A stretch of DNA of 64,000 bases from Embiotoca jacksoni (GCA_022577435.1 JAKOON010000068.1:415001-479000), one strand, 5' to 3'. Shown: positions 46,799 to 60,017, numbered from the stretch's first letter. Numbers and translations are program-made. The notes: a model not told the origin generated them from the letters alone.

Positions 46799-46911
46799 TC
46801 TCTGATTGGTCTGCCTCTCAGAGTGGCTGAGCAGACCTTAATGAGAACAGAGACTCCAGACTACAATCACAGCGTTTACACAGTCACTCTGAAGGGCGGA
46901 CCAATCAGAGA
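46799..46911. repeat. 27-bp imperfect inverted repeat with CCAAT/ATTGG cores
   Basis: 46,799-46,825 (TCTCTGATTGGTCTGCC then TCTCAGAGTG) is matched by the reverse complement of 46,885-46,911 at about 24 of 27 positions, around a 59-bp loop. Another GTGATTGG lies just to the right near 46,927. It may be a small foldback element or a cluster of CCAAT sites. Confidence 0.65.
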
Positions 46912-47353
46912 CCAGCGTCCTTCACTGTGATTGGACGGCTGGTGACAGTGCAGAGAGCGTAGCGTTGATATTTTTCAACCCTCGCTGACTACGAAAAAAA
47001 CCCAAAACAATGTAAATTTGTTTTTACCAACATTACATTTGTTCAATTATACCAGAAACCCAGTTAGCTCGAACACAACCAAACCACAAACTTCAAGGAG
47101 GCAGATCAGCAACACGCGCTTTCTCCTTTCCTTTTTAATAATATACAATATAGTAATATTATCTTTCTTCCCTCGTCTCACCCGAACCGACGTTCAGCTC
47201 CGTCTTCCTGCCTGACATTGAAATTCTAAGTAGAGAAACAGATCCGTGATGTTATCCACATTAACGCCGGCTCCCGATCTAACGTGTCATCACAGTTGTA
47301 GTGCTTTGATGTAACGGTGACAGAACAGCCTCTAATCTCATCCATCAGTGACA

Positions 47354-47389
<36 letters not shown>
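47354..47389. repeat. (GAT)n microsatellite
   Basis: About 12 GAT units. Confidence 0.92.
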
Positions 47390-48812
47390 CTGCTCCTCTG
47401 CACAGGGGAGGTACAAACACAGACTATCTGATTCGGGGTGGGAATCAAGCGCATGTAAAACGCTTCGGCACTTTATTGTTTTTCTCCTCGGGTTAGTGAA
47501 CGTCGACGTTTCTCATAAATACACAACAGATTCTCGATTGCTTTTCTTTTCTTTCTTTTCAGCCGGTGTCTGATCTCCGAGTCTCTCGTGCTCTTGCCGA
47601 CTCTCTGACTGGAGGGTTAACGGGAGACGGCATCCATCACGCCGCCCGTTCCATCCGTCACCGGACAGATCTGCGCTGTCAGATGAGCTACTTATCGTAA
47701 CATATCTGGGCTTCACGACGCCGTTATGATCCCACCGATCGTTACTCACGCTTCGCAGGCCCTCCGGGGTCTTTTGTGATGCTCGGCCGATCGCCCGTGA
47801 TTCAGCACATTCGGTCACCTGGGGAAACTGTAACCAGGCAACAAGGTTTTGGAGAAATGCTGCTCCTCCGAGTTAATGGCTTTACCGCAGACAGCATCGC
47901 ATCCGACTAATTATTCCTTTCTGTGTCAACATGGCTGTAAAAGTGGGCTCTTCCAGGCCCATTAACTTGTAGTGGTGCTTTAACAGCTCCGCAGAGGAGC
48001 GAGAACTAGTTTCGACCCCGCCGGTGCCCACAAGAGCCGTGTTTTCTTTTTTTTCCTACAGGTTGTGCAAATTACTGGCAGAGATTGGGAACGCAAAGTG
48101 TGAGATGAAAGTGTGAAGGGAAGAGGAGAGGATTTTCAAACCAGCAGGGTGAGTGCGCCGCCTTATCAGCAGTGGATTAGAGAGGCATTAAAGAGTCCAA
48201 CTGGCTTTTTTACATTTTTATGAGGTCTCAGCTAAACTAAACATTGATAACAAGGGCTGACTTCTTCACACTCGTGAATAAAGTTCAGTTTGAATCAGAA
48301 AACTACATTTGCACAAGTTCCTTTGGCTCTTAGCGTTGGCAAGGCTTCAGAGAGTTTATTTCTTTGCTCTAACAGTCGAGGAAAGAACGGAGTATTTCAG
48401 GTTTAATTTAAGATGCAAAATTACAAATTCAATGAACTGGAGCACTTTGGGAAAAGAGGTGTGACCGGTACTTTCTTTTCTTTAACATTTAACATTTGTT
48501 CGATCCGGATGTTCTTCCAGAACTTAGCGACAGAAAAATAAGGTCCGAGGGTTAAAATGTGCTTCTGATAGGAGGTATGTATCCCTCCACCATCAGAGGA
48601 GCCTCCACTGTGATGGCCATCACCCCCACCGGGTAAACCTCAAAACCTTAAACCTGACACACATGTTCCCTAAATATCTACCGCAGTGGAAGCACCTCCT
48701 GGGCGGCCAAACTGGTTTGAAATAGTGTCAAATAAATCAGATTGAACTAATAAGATCCAGTGTTTCCCCTTCGATTGGGACCCGCCGCCCCTCTGGAAGT
48801 CAAAACTATTGT

Positions 48813-48931
48813 CCATCCATCCATTATAACGTGTTTTTGGATGGCGGGAAGAAGCCGAACACGCAAACTCCACACAGAAAGGCCCCTCGTCTGAGTTTAA
48901 GGTTCGAACCCTGAACAAAGGTGCTAACCTT
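48813..48931 (-). mobile_element. Internally deleted teleost dispersed repeat
   Basis: Plus reads TCCATCCATCCATTATAACG, then AACACGCAAACTCCACACAG, AAAGGCCCCTCGTCTGAG, GGTTCGAACCCTGAACAAAG and GTGCTAACC. I recognise these as the two ends of a repeat very common in fish, with the middle several hundred bases missing. The minus strand carries GGTTCGAACC, which resembles a tRNA-type B box. Confidence 0.7.
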
Positions 48932-50663
48932 TGACGAGCTCCTCAGAAACAGGGAACAAGCTCCCGCTCTCCGGTAGGAGACCACTACCTTCAGTACTAC
49001 CCCAGGATGAATCAAGACTCCAAGAATACATAAAAACCTCCATAATGGCTTATAATGACTTTGAATCTCTTGGATGCACGAGATCCAAGACTTTAAAAAA
49101 CCTGATTCATCTTTGTGCGTATCAAAGACTGACTGACACAATGTCGGCCGCATTAGCCGGCAGTCACAATGATCTGTACATTAGGAAGCGGGCAGTCTGA
49201 GTGGGACATTAATCACAGCGACTACAAAGGATTCATCTCTGCTGTGGCAGCCGAATGGATCAGCCTTTTAAAGGCAGGAAAAAAGGGCGGACGTGAGAAC
49301 GGAGGGAATTTTGAGATTGCAGTCTTTTGGGTCTGCGGCTGAGGCGATTGTAACCCGAGGAAATAAGTAGAGACGAGGCGACGTTAAAAATCCAACAGCA
49401 GTTTGAGCAGGAAAGGTGACGTTTTTTCTGTCTGATGCTTATCTGCGACGTCGGCGGAGGATTTTTGGCCCGATGCGGACCACCGGGGAGAGAGACGAGG
49501 AGTCGGCAACGGAAGGAGAGGGAGAGGAAAAGGGAAATCAAATCGGGGTGGTCTAATTTCTGGGGCAGGCGTCGCGGTCCGGCTCGTACGGCCTCTTCTC
49601 CTCTCCGTTATGGCGACCGCTGGTTGACGGATGGATGTCTCACTTGTAATGGTTTCCCATTTTCAGAGAGCCGCATAATACTTCCGACTGAAGCACGAGC
49701 GGCATCTGATAAATCATAATCTAAGTCAAATTAGGATCCATTATCATCAGGAGGCGGCGGTGGTGGTGGAGGGGGGGAGGGGGAGTTCTCCCTCTTTCAG
49801 GGCTGCACTGTAGGAAAATGAGACTGGAGGCATCTTGTGACAGCAGTCATTTTGAGAGAAAGATTGAGTATGTGGTGTGTGATTGCCATGGTGATGTGTC
49901 CTGGATGCCAGGCGGACCGCTGAGACAGAGGCTGGAATCTGGCAAAGCCGTGATCCCGACATGAGCCGCTCTCATGTCCCCGTAAAGACATCCACATCTC
50001 TGCTTTCTCCGAACGGAAGCTCCTGACACTGAAGACGCTTGTGTTTACAAGAAAACAGACATATTTCTTGTAAAAAAATAACAATACATGGCAGCCTAGT
50101 TTATGTATTTCATATCTAGATAATTAGAGAGCATATATATATATATACTTGTTACACATTTGTTTATTTCTGAGATGCAAAATTAAAAAAAAAAAATAGT
50201 CAAATTAATATTTTGTTACCAAATCATCTCGTGTGCATCTCACATTATCTGGGAAACAGAATAGCATTTGTTTCTTCCAAACCGTTTCTCTTGGGAAACG
50301 GAAGCTAAAGTGCAGCGCTGCTTCAGCAAGCATTCATTAAAAACTGGGACTCAACACAACAGCCTCATGAAATATTCAACATGCAGTAGCTTTTGGAGGA
50401 CACGTTTTTTTTTTCTGTTTTTTTCAGACCACTAAAAACAAATGTGACTCCGAGCAAGAAAAACACCAAAAATCTGATTTCTATTTTGCACCTTTAACCT
50501 CTAAAAATGAGACGGCACAAAAACGTCACATTCATTTTTTTCAAGGTTGAACGCAACCTTCACTTTGATAGTTGAGACTTTCATCACGCTGCAATAAGTC
50601 AGATATGAACTTCTCTGTTGGTGGACTTTCAGACAAAAACACAAGACGTGCGACGTCCCGCAC

Positions 50664-50709
50664 GAGCTGACGGAGTCGAGCTGACGGAGTCGAGCTGACG
50701 GAGTCGAGC
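50664..50709. repeat. 14-bp minisatellite, three units
   Basis: GAGCTGACGGAGTC repeated three times without differences. Confidence 0.9.
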
Positions 50710-50984
50710 CTGGCTCGGGTTGAAACTATCGAAGCGACCTTTAACCAATCGGCATTAATGGAAACCGGCAGGATACAACCTGCTCCGGCTTCCGTTCCTC
50801 GGCGTTTGCTGGCGTCGCCGCAGCTCTTCGTGTTTCTTCGCTCTGCCGCCGCTGCCACGGTGGGAAACATGTTTCGGGAACGAGCACCAGCAGAAACTTA
50901 GCCCCCCCTACTGGTCACGGACGGACGTAGAAACCGTAAGAGAGCGATATTGAAGCTGAAGTGGAAGGAATTAATAAGTGAGTC

Positions 50985-51095
50985 TGTGGGGAGCGACTCA
51001 CTTTTGGAGATGGCCTCAAGTGGCGATTTAAGGAACTGCAGTTTTTGGTGTGCTTTGGCGTCGGCTTCAGTTTTCAGCCCTCCGGAGGAGGTTGA
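50985..51095 (+). mobile_element. Diverged relative of family R
   Basis: CTTTTGGAGATGGCCTCAAG, TGGCGATTTAAGGAACTGCA, GTTTTTGG and CAGTTTTCAGCCCTCCGGAG follow the same order as the R block TTTTTGGAGCCGACCTCTAG, TGGCACTCGCTGGTATTGCA, CATTTTACAGACCTGAAG. The match is loose, so this is an old copy or a sister subfamily. Confidence 0.5.
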
Positions 51096-51286
51096 ACATT
51101 TTGCTCGATGACGTTGCATCATGTTGAGGGAAAAAAGCTGAGCCAGGTTCAACTTCTCTGCTGGAAGGCGTCATGTACTTTTTAGGTAATTTGTTCCAAC
51201 TTTTCCGTATTTGGTTCCAAAACCAAACACATGCAGGTCTGTGGTTAACGCATACTTCTCTGTGGATGAGGTCAAACCGTCTCACT

Positions 51287-51299
51287 GGGTCAAAGGTCA
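51287..51299 (+). promoter_or_regulatory. DR1-type nuclear receptor site (GGGTCA A AGGTCA)
   Basis: GGGTCA at 51,287-51,292, A, AGGTCA at 51,294-51,299, followed by AAA. A near-consensus direct repeat with one-base spacing, inside the long pard3 intron. Sequence match only. Confidence 0.3.
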
Positions 51300-51628
51300 A
51301 AAGGATTTTTAAATTTTAGTAACTTGAAAGATGAAGTTGGAGCTGAGCCACAGCGTTTCTTGTTGTTCAGGAATATTCGTAGCCTCACTGCGAACAGATG
51401 TTAGAGTTGTTAAACTCCACATCTGTTGGCTAAAAAGATCTCCAGACACCTGCAGCCATCTTGCAGGACGTCCTGGTAACGTGCTCTCCACCGGAGGATC
51501 CCACAGAAGCAGCTCTGCAGACGCACTTAAACGCTTTCCTGCCTCTTCTCAGGACAAACCATTGAAAAGGAGGCCCACCATGAAATACCGACAGCATCAG
51601 CAGGGCACAGACGCTTCCTCTTTCGTGA

Positions 51629-51651
51629 CCCCCCCCCCCCCCCCCCCCCCC
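51629..51651. repeat. C23 homopolymer
   Basis: About 23 consecutive C on plus, G23 in the pard3 transcript. Confidence 0.9.
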
Positions 51652-52190
51652 ATTACCTCCTTGTCTGAATTCCTCCTTCCACCTCTTCCTGGCTTTCAAA
51701 TCGAAGCAGCCTGAAAGTCCCAGTTGTGCTGACCGCCCCGCAGGTGGAGAGTCTCGGGGTTTTTTGGGTGAGTCAGGAGGAAATTAGTTCTTGCAGTCGG
51801 TAGCTGGTGCAGCTGACCATTCGTCACCATTTGTCTTCGGTCAGTCGGGTAGTGGAGTAGATTACAGACTACAGATTACAGATTGCAGCGATGCTGGGTT
51901 TTTGTGCAGCAGTACTGTTTGCTGCTGGAGGAGTCGTGTCGTTTTAAGAGACTTCAACTTCTGCAGGACCACAAATTATATCATTTTTAATATATCTATA
52001 TGCATTTATTTACTATTTATGTTATCTATGTTTCATTACGGATGATAGCTGTAATAATTTCTTATCAACATTTCAGCATTAAAATAGATGAGCAGGTTGT
52101 TCCACTGTCTGGTCCTCGGCTGCAGTCTGTCTGCCTCCAGACAAAAGCTCCCGACTCCTGTCAAAACATCTTCTCACAGGCAGCAGTGGT

Positions 52191-52191
<1 letters not shown>

Positions 52192-52251
<60 letters not shown>
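52192..52251. repeat. (CA)n microsatellite
   Basis: About 30 CA units ending in CCCCC. Confidence 0.95.
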
Positions 52252-52253
<2 letters not shown>

Positions 52254-53873
52254 CCGCTCCCCAGACGGAGGCCAGACTACTGGAAGGGTTGACAGGGTGA
52301 ACACGTCGAGGCTCTGTGGAGGTATTTCTGTATAATATGTGTGCATACAGATTTTTTTCAGTGCGTCTTTGTGATCGTAATTTTTGTTGCAATTTTGGAT
52401 TCAAACTGTTGCTCAAACTTATAATCGATGAATCAATTCGTCACCGGGCAGATAGTTGTTGGTAAAAAAATCTTTAAATTCATGTAACTTCATTAAGTTT
52501 AAGGATTTCGAACAGCTAATTCTGCTAAAAACGTGCTACACTCAAGTTAACAAACATCTAACAACCTTCAGGTCATTTCTTAAGATTTTCTGAACATTTT
52601 AAATTTTATATAATCAACTGATTAACCGTAAAAATACACAATATTGAGATTAAAAATATTCAACAATTCCATCCAGTACGACAGGCCCAACTTGTTTTGC
52701 TTTGGTATCAACGTTTTGAATGTTTCCCTTTAAAAAACAAGATTTGTCCAAAATGAGGAGTCAAAGCTGGCAGTTTCAAGTGAGCAGCTAATAAAAGATG
52801 TGGCGCGACAACAAGAGCTGAATCCTTGTGACTGTCCTACCTGGTATGATGTGGTGGGAAAAATAAATCGAATTTATTAAGTTTTAATTTGATCCGATTG
52901 TTGTGGAAAAGATGTCGGTGTGTTTGGAGATCCACAGATTCAACAGCTCTCCACCTGACGCAACGCAAAGACACATGAAACCACACCAAAGGCAGATGAG
53001 TGGAGCCCCCCCCCCCCAAATAAAAAAATTAAAAAAAAAATTAAAAAAAAAAGGGTGTCACATGGTTTCTGGCAGTGAGCCGTCACGCCACGGTTCAAAT
53101 CCCCCCGGGGGGGATGGAGGGGGAAGAGGGGGGGGGGGGTATCTGTCTGGAGGATGCTGTCAAAGATCCCGAGATGGGAAAGTCTTTTTGAAAAGCTGCC
53201 GATGGGAAGGATGAGGGAGGTTGAGGGTGGCAGATAAAGAGCAAAGAAGGAAAAGAGACGAAGGAGGAAGAGGAGGAGGAAGAGGAGGGGGGGGGGGGGG
53301 AGATACAGGCCAAGTGTGAAGAGAGGATGAAGGTGGAGGGAGAGCGAGGGGAGAGAGGGAGGTGGGGAGGGGGGGGGCAACAAAAGAGGTGAGTTTGTGG
53401 TGGGAGACAAAGGAAGGGTGTGACAAGGAAAACAAACAGAAATGGTTCCAATATGTTGGAATATAATCTGGTTTCCTGGAAGCAGTTTGTCTTAAACGTG
53501 TCCTTCACACTTGTAGACGCACTTTTTCTTTACTCGCTCCAAAAAAACAAAATGGATCTGGACAGAACAGAAAAAGGACGAGTGAAATATTGCGATCATA
53601 CAACAAGTTACCAGCTAAATAAAAGATGTAATTAAAAATGTCTTCATATTTGTGGAGCAATTCACTCTCAAAATATAAAAGATTTTGGTAGTGCGATCCC
53701 CGTTTCCGTGGCAACACATGGGGACAATCAGTAGGCTCTTACGCAATGTTTACCACTCCAGGACGTAGTCCGACCCTTAGCAACCACCTAGCAACAGAGA
53801 GGATTTCTAGTCTCCTACTGAAAAAATACAGAAGATAGAAACACTAAACTGATCAGCTAGCTCAGTCTGGTTG

Positions 53874-54105
53874 GAACAAAGATATCTGATGAACAAAGAT
53901 ATCTGGTGAACAAAGATATCTGAACAAAGATATCTGATGAACAAAGATACCTGGTGAACAAAGATATCTGATGAACAAAGATAATCTGATGAACAAAGAT
54001 ATCTGGTGAACAAAGATATCTGGTGAACAAAGATATCTGATGAACAAAGATATCTGGTGAACAAAGATATCTGGTGAACAAAGATATCTGATGAACAAAG
54101 ATATT
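53874..54105. repeat. 17-bp minisatellite, about 14 units
   Basis: GAACAAAGATATCTGAT and GAACAAAGATATCTGGT variants repeat in a 17-bp period. One unit is 3 bp short, one has a 1-bp insertion (GATAATC) and one has a T-to-C change (GATACC). Each unit contains the palindrome GATATC. Because 17 is not a multiple of three, all three minus frames show the same rotated peptide motif, which argues against coding. Confidence 0.93.
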
Positions 54106-56034
54106 AAGATTTTAGCTCTGTGTCGCATGTTAAAAAAACACAAACAAAAACAAAAAACCGGTCAAGTTAGCCGCCGCTAGGATTTTAAAGTGCGCGAAAA
54201 TCTGTGGTGGGACTAAAAGGCGCAAAAAAAAGACCCGATTTCACCAAATAGATCATATTTAATAAACCTATAACAATTTAAAAACAACATGATATTGTAT
54301 AATATCCGAAATTCAAACGTACACTTGACCAATCAGATCTCTGGGTCGGAACCACTCGTTGTATAACGCAATTTAAAAAGCAATGACGTGACTTTACACC
54401 CATTTAAGAACAAGACAAAAGAAAAGCAGGTGTTGCATTATTTATAAAAACTGAACATGGTGAGGAGGAAGGAGCTGCTGGAGACAGGACGTGTTTTACA
54501 TTCTGGATGTGGACCCTTCGGGGTCGGAGGAGAAGCCGAGCTGAGGAGGTTAGGGGAGATAGTGACGAGTCAAAGGAGGGATGGAAGTGACGACCAAAGG
54601 ATTGGAAGGAGAAATATTTATAGATAAGGGGCAGACAATGAGGGGAGAAGCGATAAGACTCGAGTCCGGCGAGGAGCCTTCAGTGAGGACTTCAAAGAGA
54701 TCCGAGGGGACGGAGGATGAAGAGGAGGAGATGAAGCGGGGAAGAAGAGACGTGTCCAAAAACCAAGATGGCTACTTTTGAAAACCTTTTTTAAGAGTAC
54801 GTCGTGGGATTGAAGAAGACGTGAGCCTCCGATGGTGCACGGACTGAATTAATCCCTGGAGCTCCTGCCTCTGACACAGGCTGGTTTTATAGCGAGCCAG
54901 GGGCCCATAAATAAGGCATTATGGGTATATGGGGTGGGGGGGGGGGGTGCTGGGGGTAAGTGTGGCACTTTAAAAAGCCTGTTTGCCATTAGTTGAGCTG
55001 TTTGAAGTGATAGACCAATGCGTGTGCGGCGCAGTGACCTCACCGTGGCGGCGCCGTATTTCAAGTGGCCGAGTGAGACACCAGCCGGGAGCCTCGAAGG
55101 CTCCGCCCGTCTCCAGACCACAACCCCCCCACCCCACCCCACCCCCTCGTAATCACATTGTAGACAGCTGGTGTATAATGGCGCCTAATGGTGGCCATCT
55201 CATCACGGAACAAAAGCTCTTCAATCACTTATAATATATTTTTCTTCGTATCGTGGCGGTTGGAGATGTCGAATTGATTTTGCATATTAGAAACATTTTA
55301 CCCTTCATTTATTAATCTGCTGCATTTTCATATCTTGCTGGAGCTCCACCAATGAGACTCGAGATGTAATGTATTTTCCATTTCCCCTCTCCACAGCCTT
55401 CATCTTTTCCCATCAACTCCCTCTTATTTTCATTCATCAGGGACAGTTAAAGTCCACGAGACCGGACTTGAACGCAGCCTCACTATCACAGTTACAAGAG
55501 CACGAAAGAGCAGAAATCTGGCGCCACAGTTCAGGTGCTTCACAGTGCATGTTTTACCTCAGACACCTCAGGAGGTCCCAGTAGAACTGGGTGCTAACAA
55601 AGCTAACAAACAGCTAATATTGCAAAAAAAAAAAAAAAAAAAACCAGCTAAAGAAGAAGAAGAAGAAGTCTTCTGTGATGCATCAATAGAGCAGTTGACA
55701 TTCACAACAGCTATAATGAACGACTTCTACCAGTTATCTTCTTCAAAGATGACGAACGTAAAAATAAGAAACAACAGAAAAACAAGAAAACAGAAAAACT
55801 GAAGAACAAACAGCTTCCTGCAGCATTTTTCTGCGCTACGTTCTACTTTACACGCACACTATTTGACAGCAGTTCATCGACTTTCATAGGAAAATCCAAT
55901 CAAATACAGTTTTTGGTATTTGTTGTTTCCATGAAGCGTCGGGTCCGGAGACGGCTGCTCAGCTGGAACTGGATCACAGCAGTATTTAAAACTGCAGCGT
56001 TGTTGGATCCCTTTCAGGGTCAGACGGGTGGAGT

Positions 56035-56225
56035 TCGCCGCATATTACAAGGCAATGACTGCTAATTACTGCAAAGTATCACGAATATACAAGTCAATTC
56101 GGTACACTTCTCGGTGATTAAGCGTGCCATTAATTTATCCGCATTGCCTTGAAGTGCGAGACTCCACCCCTCTGGTACGCCCGGGAAAGAAAAACAAACC
56201 ACTTGCAATTATATGCAAATATATT
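56035..56225. other. Possible conserved non-coding element with POU octamer
   Basis: Complex sequence with GACTGCTAATTACTGCAAAG, GATTAAGCGTGCCATTAATT and a perfect ATGCAAAT octamer at 56,213-56,220. CAAGGCAATG (56,048-56,057) and CATTGCCTTG (56,142-56,151) form an exact 10-bp inverted pair. Homeodomain-like TAATTA cores and the octamer suggest an enhancer-like block. Conservation cannot be judged from one genome. Confidence 0.3.
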
Positions 56226-57553
56226 GTATGATCCAGTTCTGCTTTGTAGAAATCTGCTTAGAGTGCACTAAACAAATAAACTAGCTAATAACACATAAAT
56301 ACCACTTGTCATTACCTTCCTCTGTGAGTGTGCGATCGCTGCGTTTTCGAGGTCCACGGAGCGTGAAAAAATCCACACAATTTGACAAGATACAAAGGTT
56401 AGTTAAATCCAACGTGTGTTTTTTTTTGTTTTTCTTTAAAGCACAACTGACAGAAATACCCTCTTAAAAAATAGCTGTGAGAACATGACGGGATCGTCTC
56501 TGGATTAGTGTTAATGACGGAACATTTACAGACAAATCGACTGGTTTTTTTTAGGGGGATTAGCACCAAACAATCTGGATGTAATACGCACGGAATTAAA
56601 TGTTAATATATGGAAACACCTGCTAAAAATGCATAAGCCTCTTTTTTTAGGATTAGTCGTCACTTAATGAGACAATGTGGGCCGCAAAAAAAAAAAAAAA
56701 AAAAGAGACCTATAATCGGACGTGCGGGTGAGAAAGAGGAAAATGTGTCACAGCAGGTAGCAACGCCAAAACATTCTCACACATTCTGCTTCAAAATATG
56801 GAAATCACAGCAGGAGGTAATTTGTCAGTTCATCTTCATCCTCTTAGCTTTCAGATTTTCTGTCTCTTCTTTGGAAGAAACTCAAAACACTAATTTGTTT
56901 TGATGCTTTAAAAAGGGGTGAATTCTGAATAACTGAACATTTGAGTTCAATAAAACTAATAACTGTCATGTAAGAAAATATCTTTTGAAACCATTAAATT
57001 CTGACTTTTGAGGTTGAAAAACACAAATCTAAAGCTCATTTTCTAGACCACCAACATGGTAAACAACCTAAAGTATTTCCCCGTCAAGTACGAACTACTA
57101 ATGTGACCAAACATTGATTGAAGAGGACTGAATGCAACCCTGGAAACTCTCGTTTCCTAAACTGTGGAGTCAAACGCCGATGAAACAGGCAATTGAGAGA
57201 GAGTGAGAGATGGTTTCTGTGCATGTGGTTGTCATCACTGCTTCCTGAATACGGCTACAGAAATCAGATCCGCCGAGAGGGGAAGGTCAGGGCAGCACCT
57301 CCCCTACCTCGGTGCAACGACGGGAGGCTCTGCTGCTACGAGATCAGCCCTCGTGGGACGCTTCACATTCTCTCGCAGCCACACGTGCATATGGAAACGT
57401 AAAGATGGAGAGGGGAACCAAAGGAGGAGCAGAGAGGCTCTACCAGCTCGTTTCTTTACAACTGAGGAAGAAATCATTTTGATATTGGATTAAAAATGGC
57501 AAAATACTTGTAAAAGCTTCTCAAAAATGAGGATTTTTGCAGTTTTAATCATA

Positions 57554-57924
57554 AATTGTATATAAAAGAGTTCGTAGCTTCAGGTCTGTAAAATGGTTCT
57601 GATCCAGAAGTGTCTTCAGCTGCAATACCAGCGAGTGCCACTAGAGGTCGGCTCCAAAAAGCCTCCGGCTCCATAGACTCCCATTCAACTTCTCTCATCA
57701 AATCCAAAGTGAATAAAATGTGTCCATCAGTTATCTCGGTGTTGTTAGCTAAAGTCACTCCTTCTTATTAGTTTTCTGGAGGTCCATCTGAAAATAATCC
57801 CTCATTCATTAGAAAATAAGATTCAAGAAGACCTGTTTTTGGGGGCGTGTCTGTTTGATTGACAGGCCTGTGGTGCATTCAGGTTGCAGCTATCGGTTTG
57901 ATGTCACTGCTGGTTGCCGCTTGG
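57554..57924 (-). mobile_element. Family R dispersed repeat, copy 10 (internal deletion)
   Basis: Right end TTGTATATAAAAGAG at 57,554, all right-half blocks, then GGCCTGTGGTGCATTCAGG and GCAGCTATCGGT. It then jumps at about 57,897 directly to TTGATGTCACTGCTGGTTGC and CGCTTGG, the opposite terminus. About 200 bp of the left interior is missing while both ends remain. Confidence 0.9.
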
Positions 57925-57949
57925 TTTTAACTCATTAAACTTCATAATT

Positions 57950-58037
57950 TGGGGTTTTAGACTGTTGATTGGACAAAAAAAGAAATCTGAAGATGTCATT
58001 TTGGGCTCATAATCGATCCAATTGATTTAAGAAACAA
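57950..58037 (+). mobile_element. Fragment of the AATTAATCG-type dispersed repeat
   Basis: GGGGTTTTAGACTGTTGATT, GGACAAAAAAAGAAATCTGA, AGATGTCATTTTGGGCTC and then ATCGATCCAATTGATT: words in the order expected for the middle and end of the repeat also seen at 33,421 and, inverted, at 3,265. It lies about 25 bp beyond R copy 10. Confidence 0.55.
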
Positions 58038-58783
58038 TCAACAGCTGAATTCCTGTATGTGTCCTGCCCTGCTGACGTATCCTTGATCGAGACGCTGGAC
58101 CTCCCCGCTCATTAAAATGTATAATGTATAACGGCACATGTAGATAAACCCTCAAACATGACCCGGTTCAAAGTGACAGACGTGACAGAGCAGAGAAAAA
58201 TCCCTTCTCGATGCCGGGATCGGCCTTTAAAACGAGACAGACAGACAGACAGTGATTGATGAACTCAGATGGACGATCGATACGGATCTACATTACAAAT
58301 ACGCCGTCGATGAGCCTTGGAGACGTGTTTCCTGATTGTCACCCAAACAGGTCGTGTCGCCGCGAGGTCCCGTGGATCTATGCCGTCTAATTAAAAATAA
58401 AATAAAATGTAATAAAATCTTCTTTAACTGCTGATGATGAAGAGGAGGAGGGGGGGGGGGTCTTTGCTGCAGATTGTTTAAATTGATTGGCTGATAAGCG
58501 GAGTGAGTAAAGAGAGTGAGTGTGCTGCCGCGCTGCTGTGACATAAATCAAGTGTTAAAAGGACATTCGCGGGGACTCCAGCGCATATTGATTCGTCATT
58601 ATTTGTACTAACAGGCCTGAGGGAAGAAGGGGGGGGGGGGGGGTGAGCTGGCAATCTATTATCTGACGGGGATAAAAAGACGCCGGCAGGGAATCGATAG
58701 GTCTTCACAGGTCCACCACGATACTCTTCTTTCACAAAAAGAAAAGATGACCTTCAGCGGCCTGAAGAGAGGCGCAACCTTCC

Positions 58784-58796
58784 TGACCTTTGACCT
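58784..58796 (-). promoter_or_regulatory. DR1-type nuclear receptor site
   Basis: TGACCT, T, TGACCT on plus: a perfect direct repeat with one-base spacing on the minus strand, identical in core to 23,443-23,455. Sequence match only. Confidence 0.3.
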
Positions 58797-60017
58797 CTGA
58801 GAACAAAACAATGATCCTTCATCACAGGATGCATCTGTCCGCAGGTTAGAGGGATTTTTCCTGCTCAAATTAGTGTCGATTTTAGTACTTTTAAAGATCT
58901 AAAGAGGTAAAACTATGCGAAGAAACCAAAGGTCTCCAACCTTTTTTCCAAGAGTTCCTCATGTTTAGTGACATTATTTCACATAGCTGAGCTCCACCCA
59001 AACCAGCTGAATCAGCTTCTTTTATGTGAACAATATCAAACGGACACGTTTGGATCACAACAGTTAAAATTTTATTTTAAATTAATATTTTCTTAACGTC
59101 TCTGGAGGCTGCTGGAAATAATAGAAAATGACCCGGGACACAAAATCTCCTCCATCATCCTCCTCCTCCTCCTCCTCCTCCTCCAGGAGATTTAACACCG
59201 GCGGTCGGTCGGAGCAGAGGGCCACCACGTCTGCTTCTCGTCAAACCTCCTCAAGTAGACAGATTATGGAACTGGATCCAAGGAGGAAGGAGGAGAGGGG
59301 GGCGGGGGAGGGAGGAGAGGGGGGCTTGGTGTCTTGAAAATATCAGGTAATGGAGGACTAATTGAGATCCCTTTAATCTAGAAGGTTTCCTCCGTGTCTG
59401 TGATTTAGGAGCCAAATTACCCGTCAAAGAAGGCGTGAGCGGTCCTCACAAGTTAAGATAAATAACGTGAGTGGATTCTTGTTTATGTGAGAACAAAGAG
59501 GAACGACGAGAGATATTTCTGTCCTTCCTGTGTGTCTGTCTGGGTTTCAAACACACATAAGGGTGGTATTATAAGACGGAGAAGTGAATTAAGAAATTAT
59601 CCAATCAGTCCCACCAAAATATAAATGAAAGCACAAGTAAAATGTGACTTTTACTGTTTTCACTGCAATAAAACTGGACTTTAATTTTTAAATGGGAAAG
59701 TATAAGTCCATAAATATTGTTTTTTATCACCTTATGGGTTCAAAAATATCCAATTTTAATCAAAGTACTATAATAAAGAGACATTTTTAATGTTGTCTTG
59801 TAATTTTTTTGTGATTATACTGCAGATAAAGTGAGAAAAAAAATAATTTGCGAGCAGGTTGATAAAATCAGCTGCTTTTAAATTCAGCACCTTTGAGCTG
59901 CAAACATCTGAAACATAAAGTATGTAAATTAAAGCTAATCCTCTGATGATCTCATTTCAGGTTTCAGCTACAGGTAAAAAAAATAAATCATGTTTACTCA
60001 CCAAACTACATCAGGTG

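Noticed and set aside
48813..48931. tRNA gene on minus (GGTTCGAACC B-box-like word)
   Set aside because: No matching A box, acceptor stem or anticodon arm at the right spacing. The surrounding words identify a dispersed fish repeat.
48931..49200. 89-codon plus frame beginning TSSSETGNKLPLSGRRP
   Set aside because: I considered a LINE remnant but saw no reverse transcriptase or endonuclease motif and no 3' tail.
53874..54105. CRISPR-like array or repetitive protein gene
   Set aside because: Units of 17 bp are contiguous with no spacers. The same peptide motif appears in all minus frames, as expected from a period not divisible by three.
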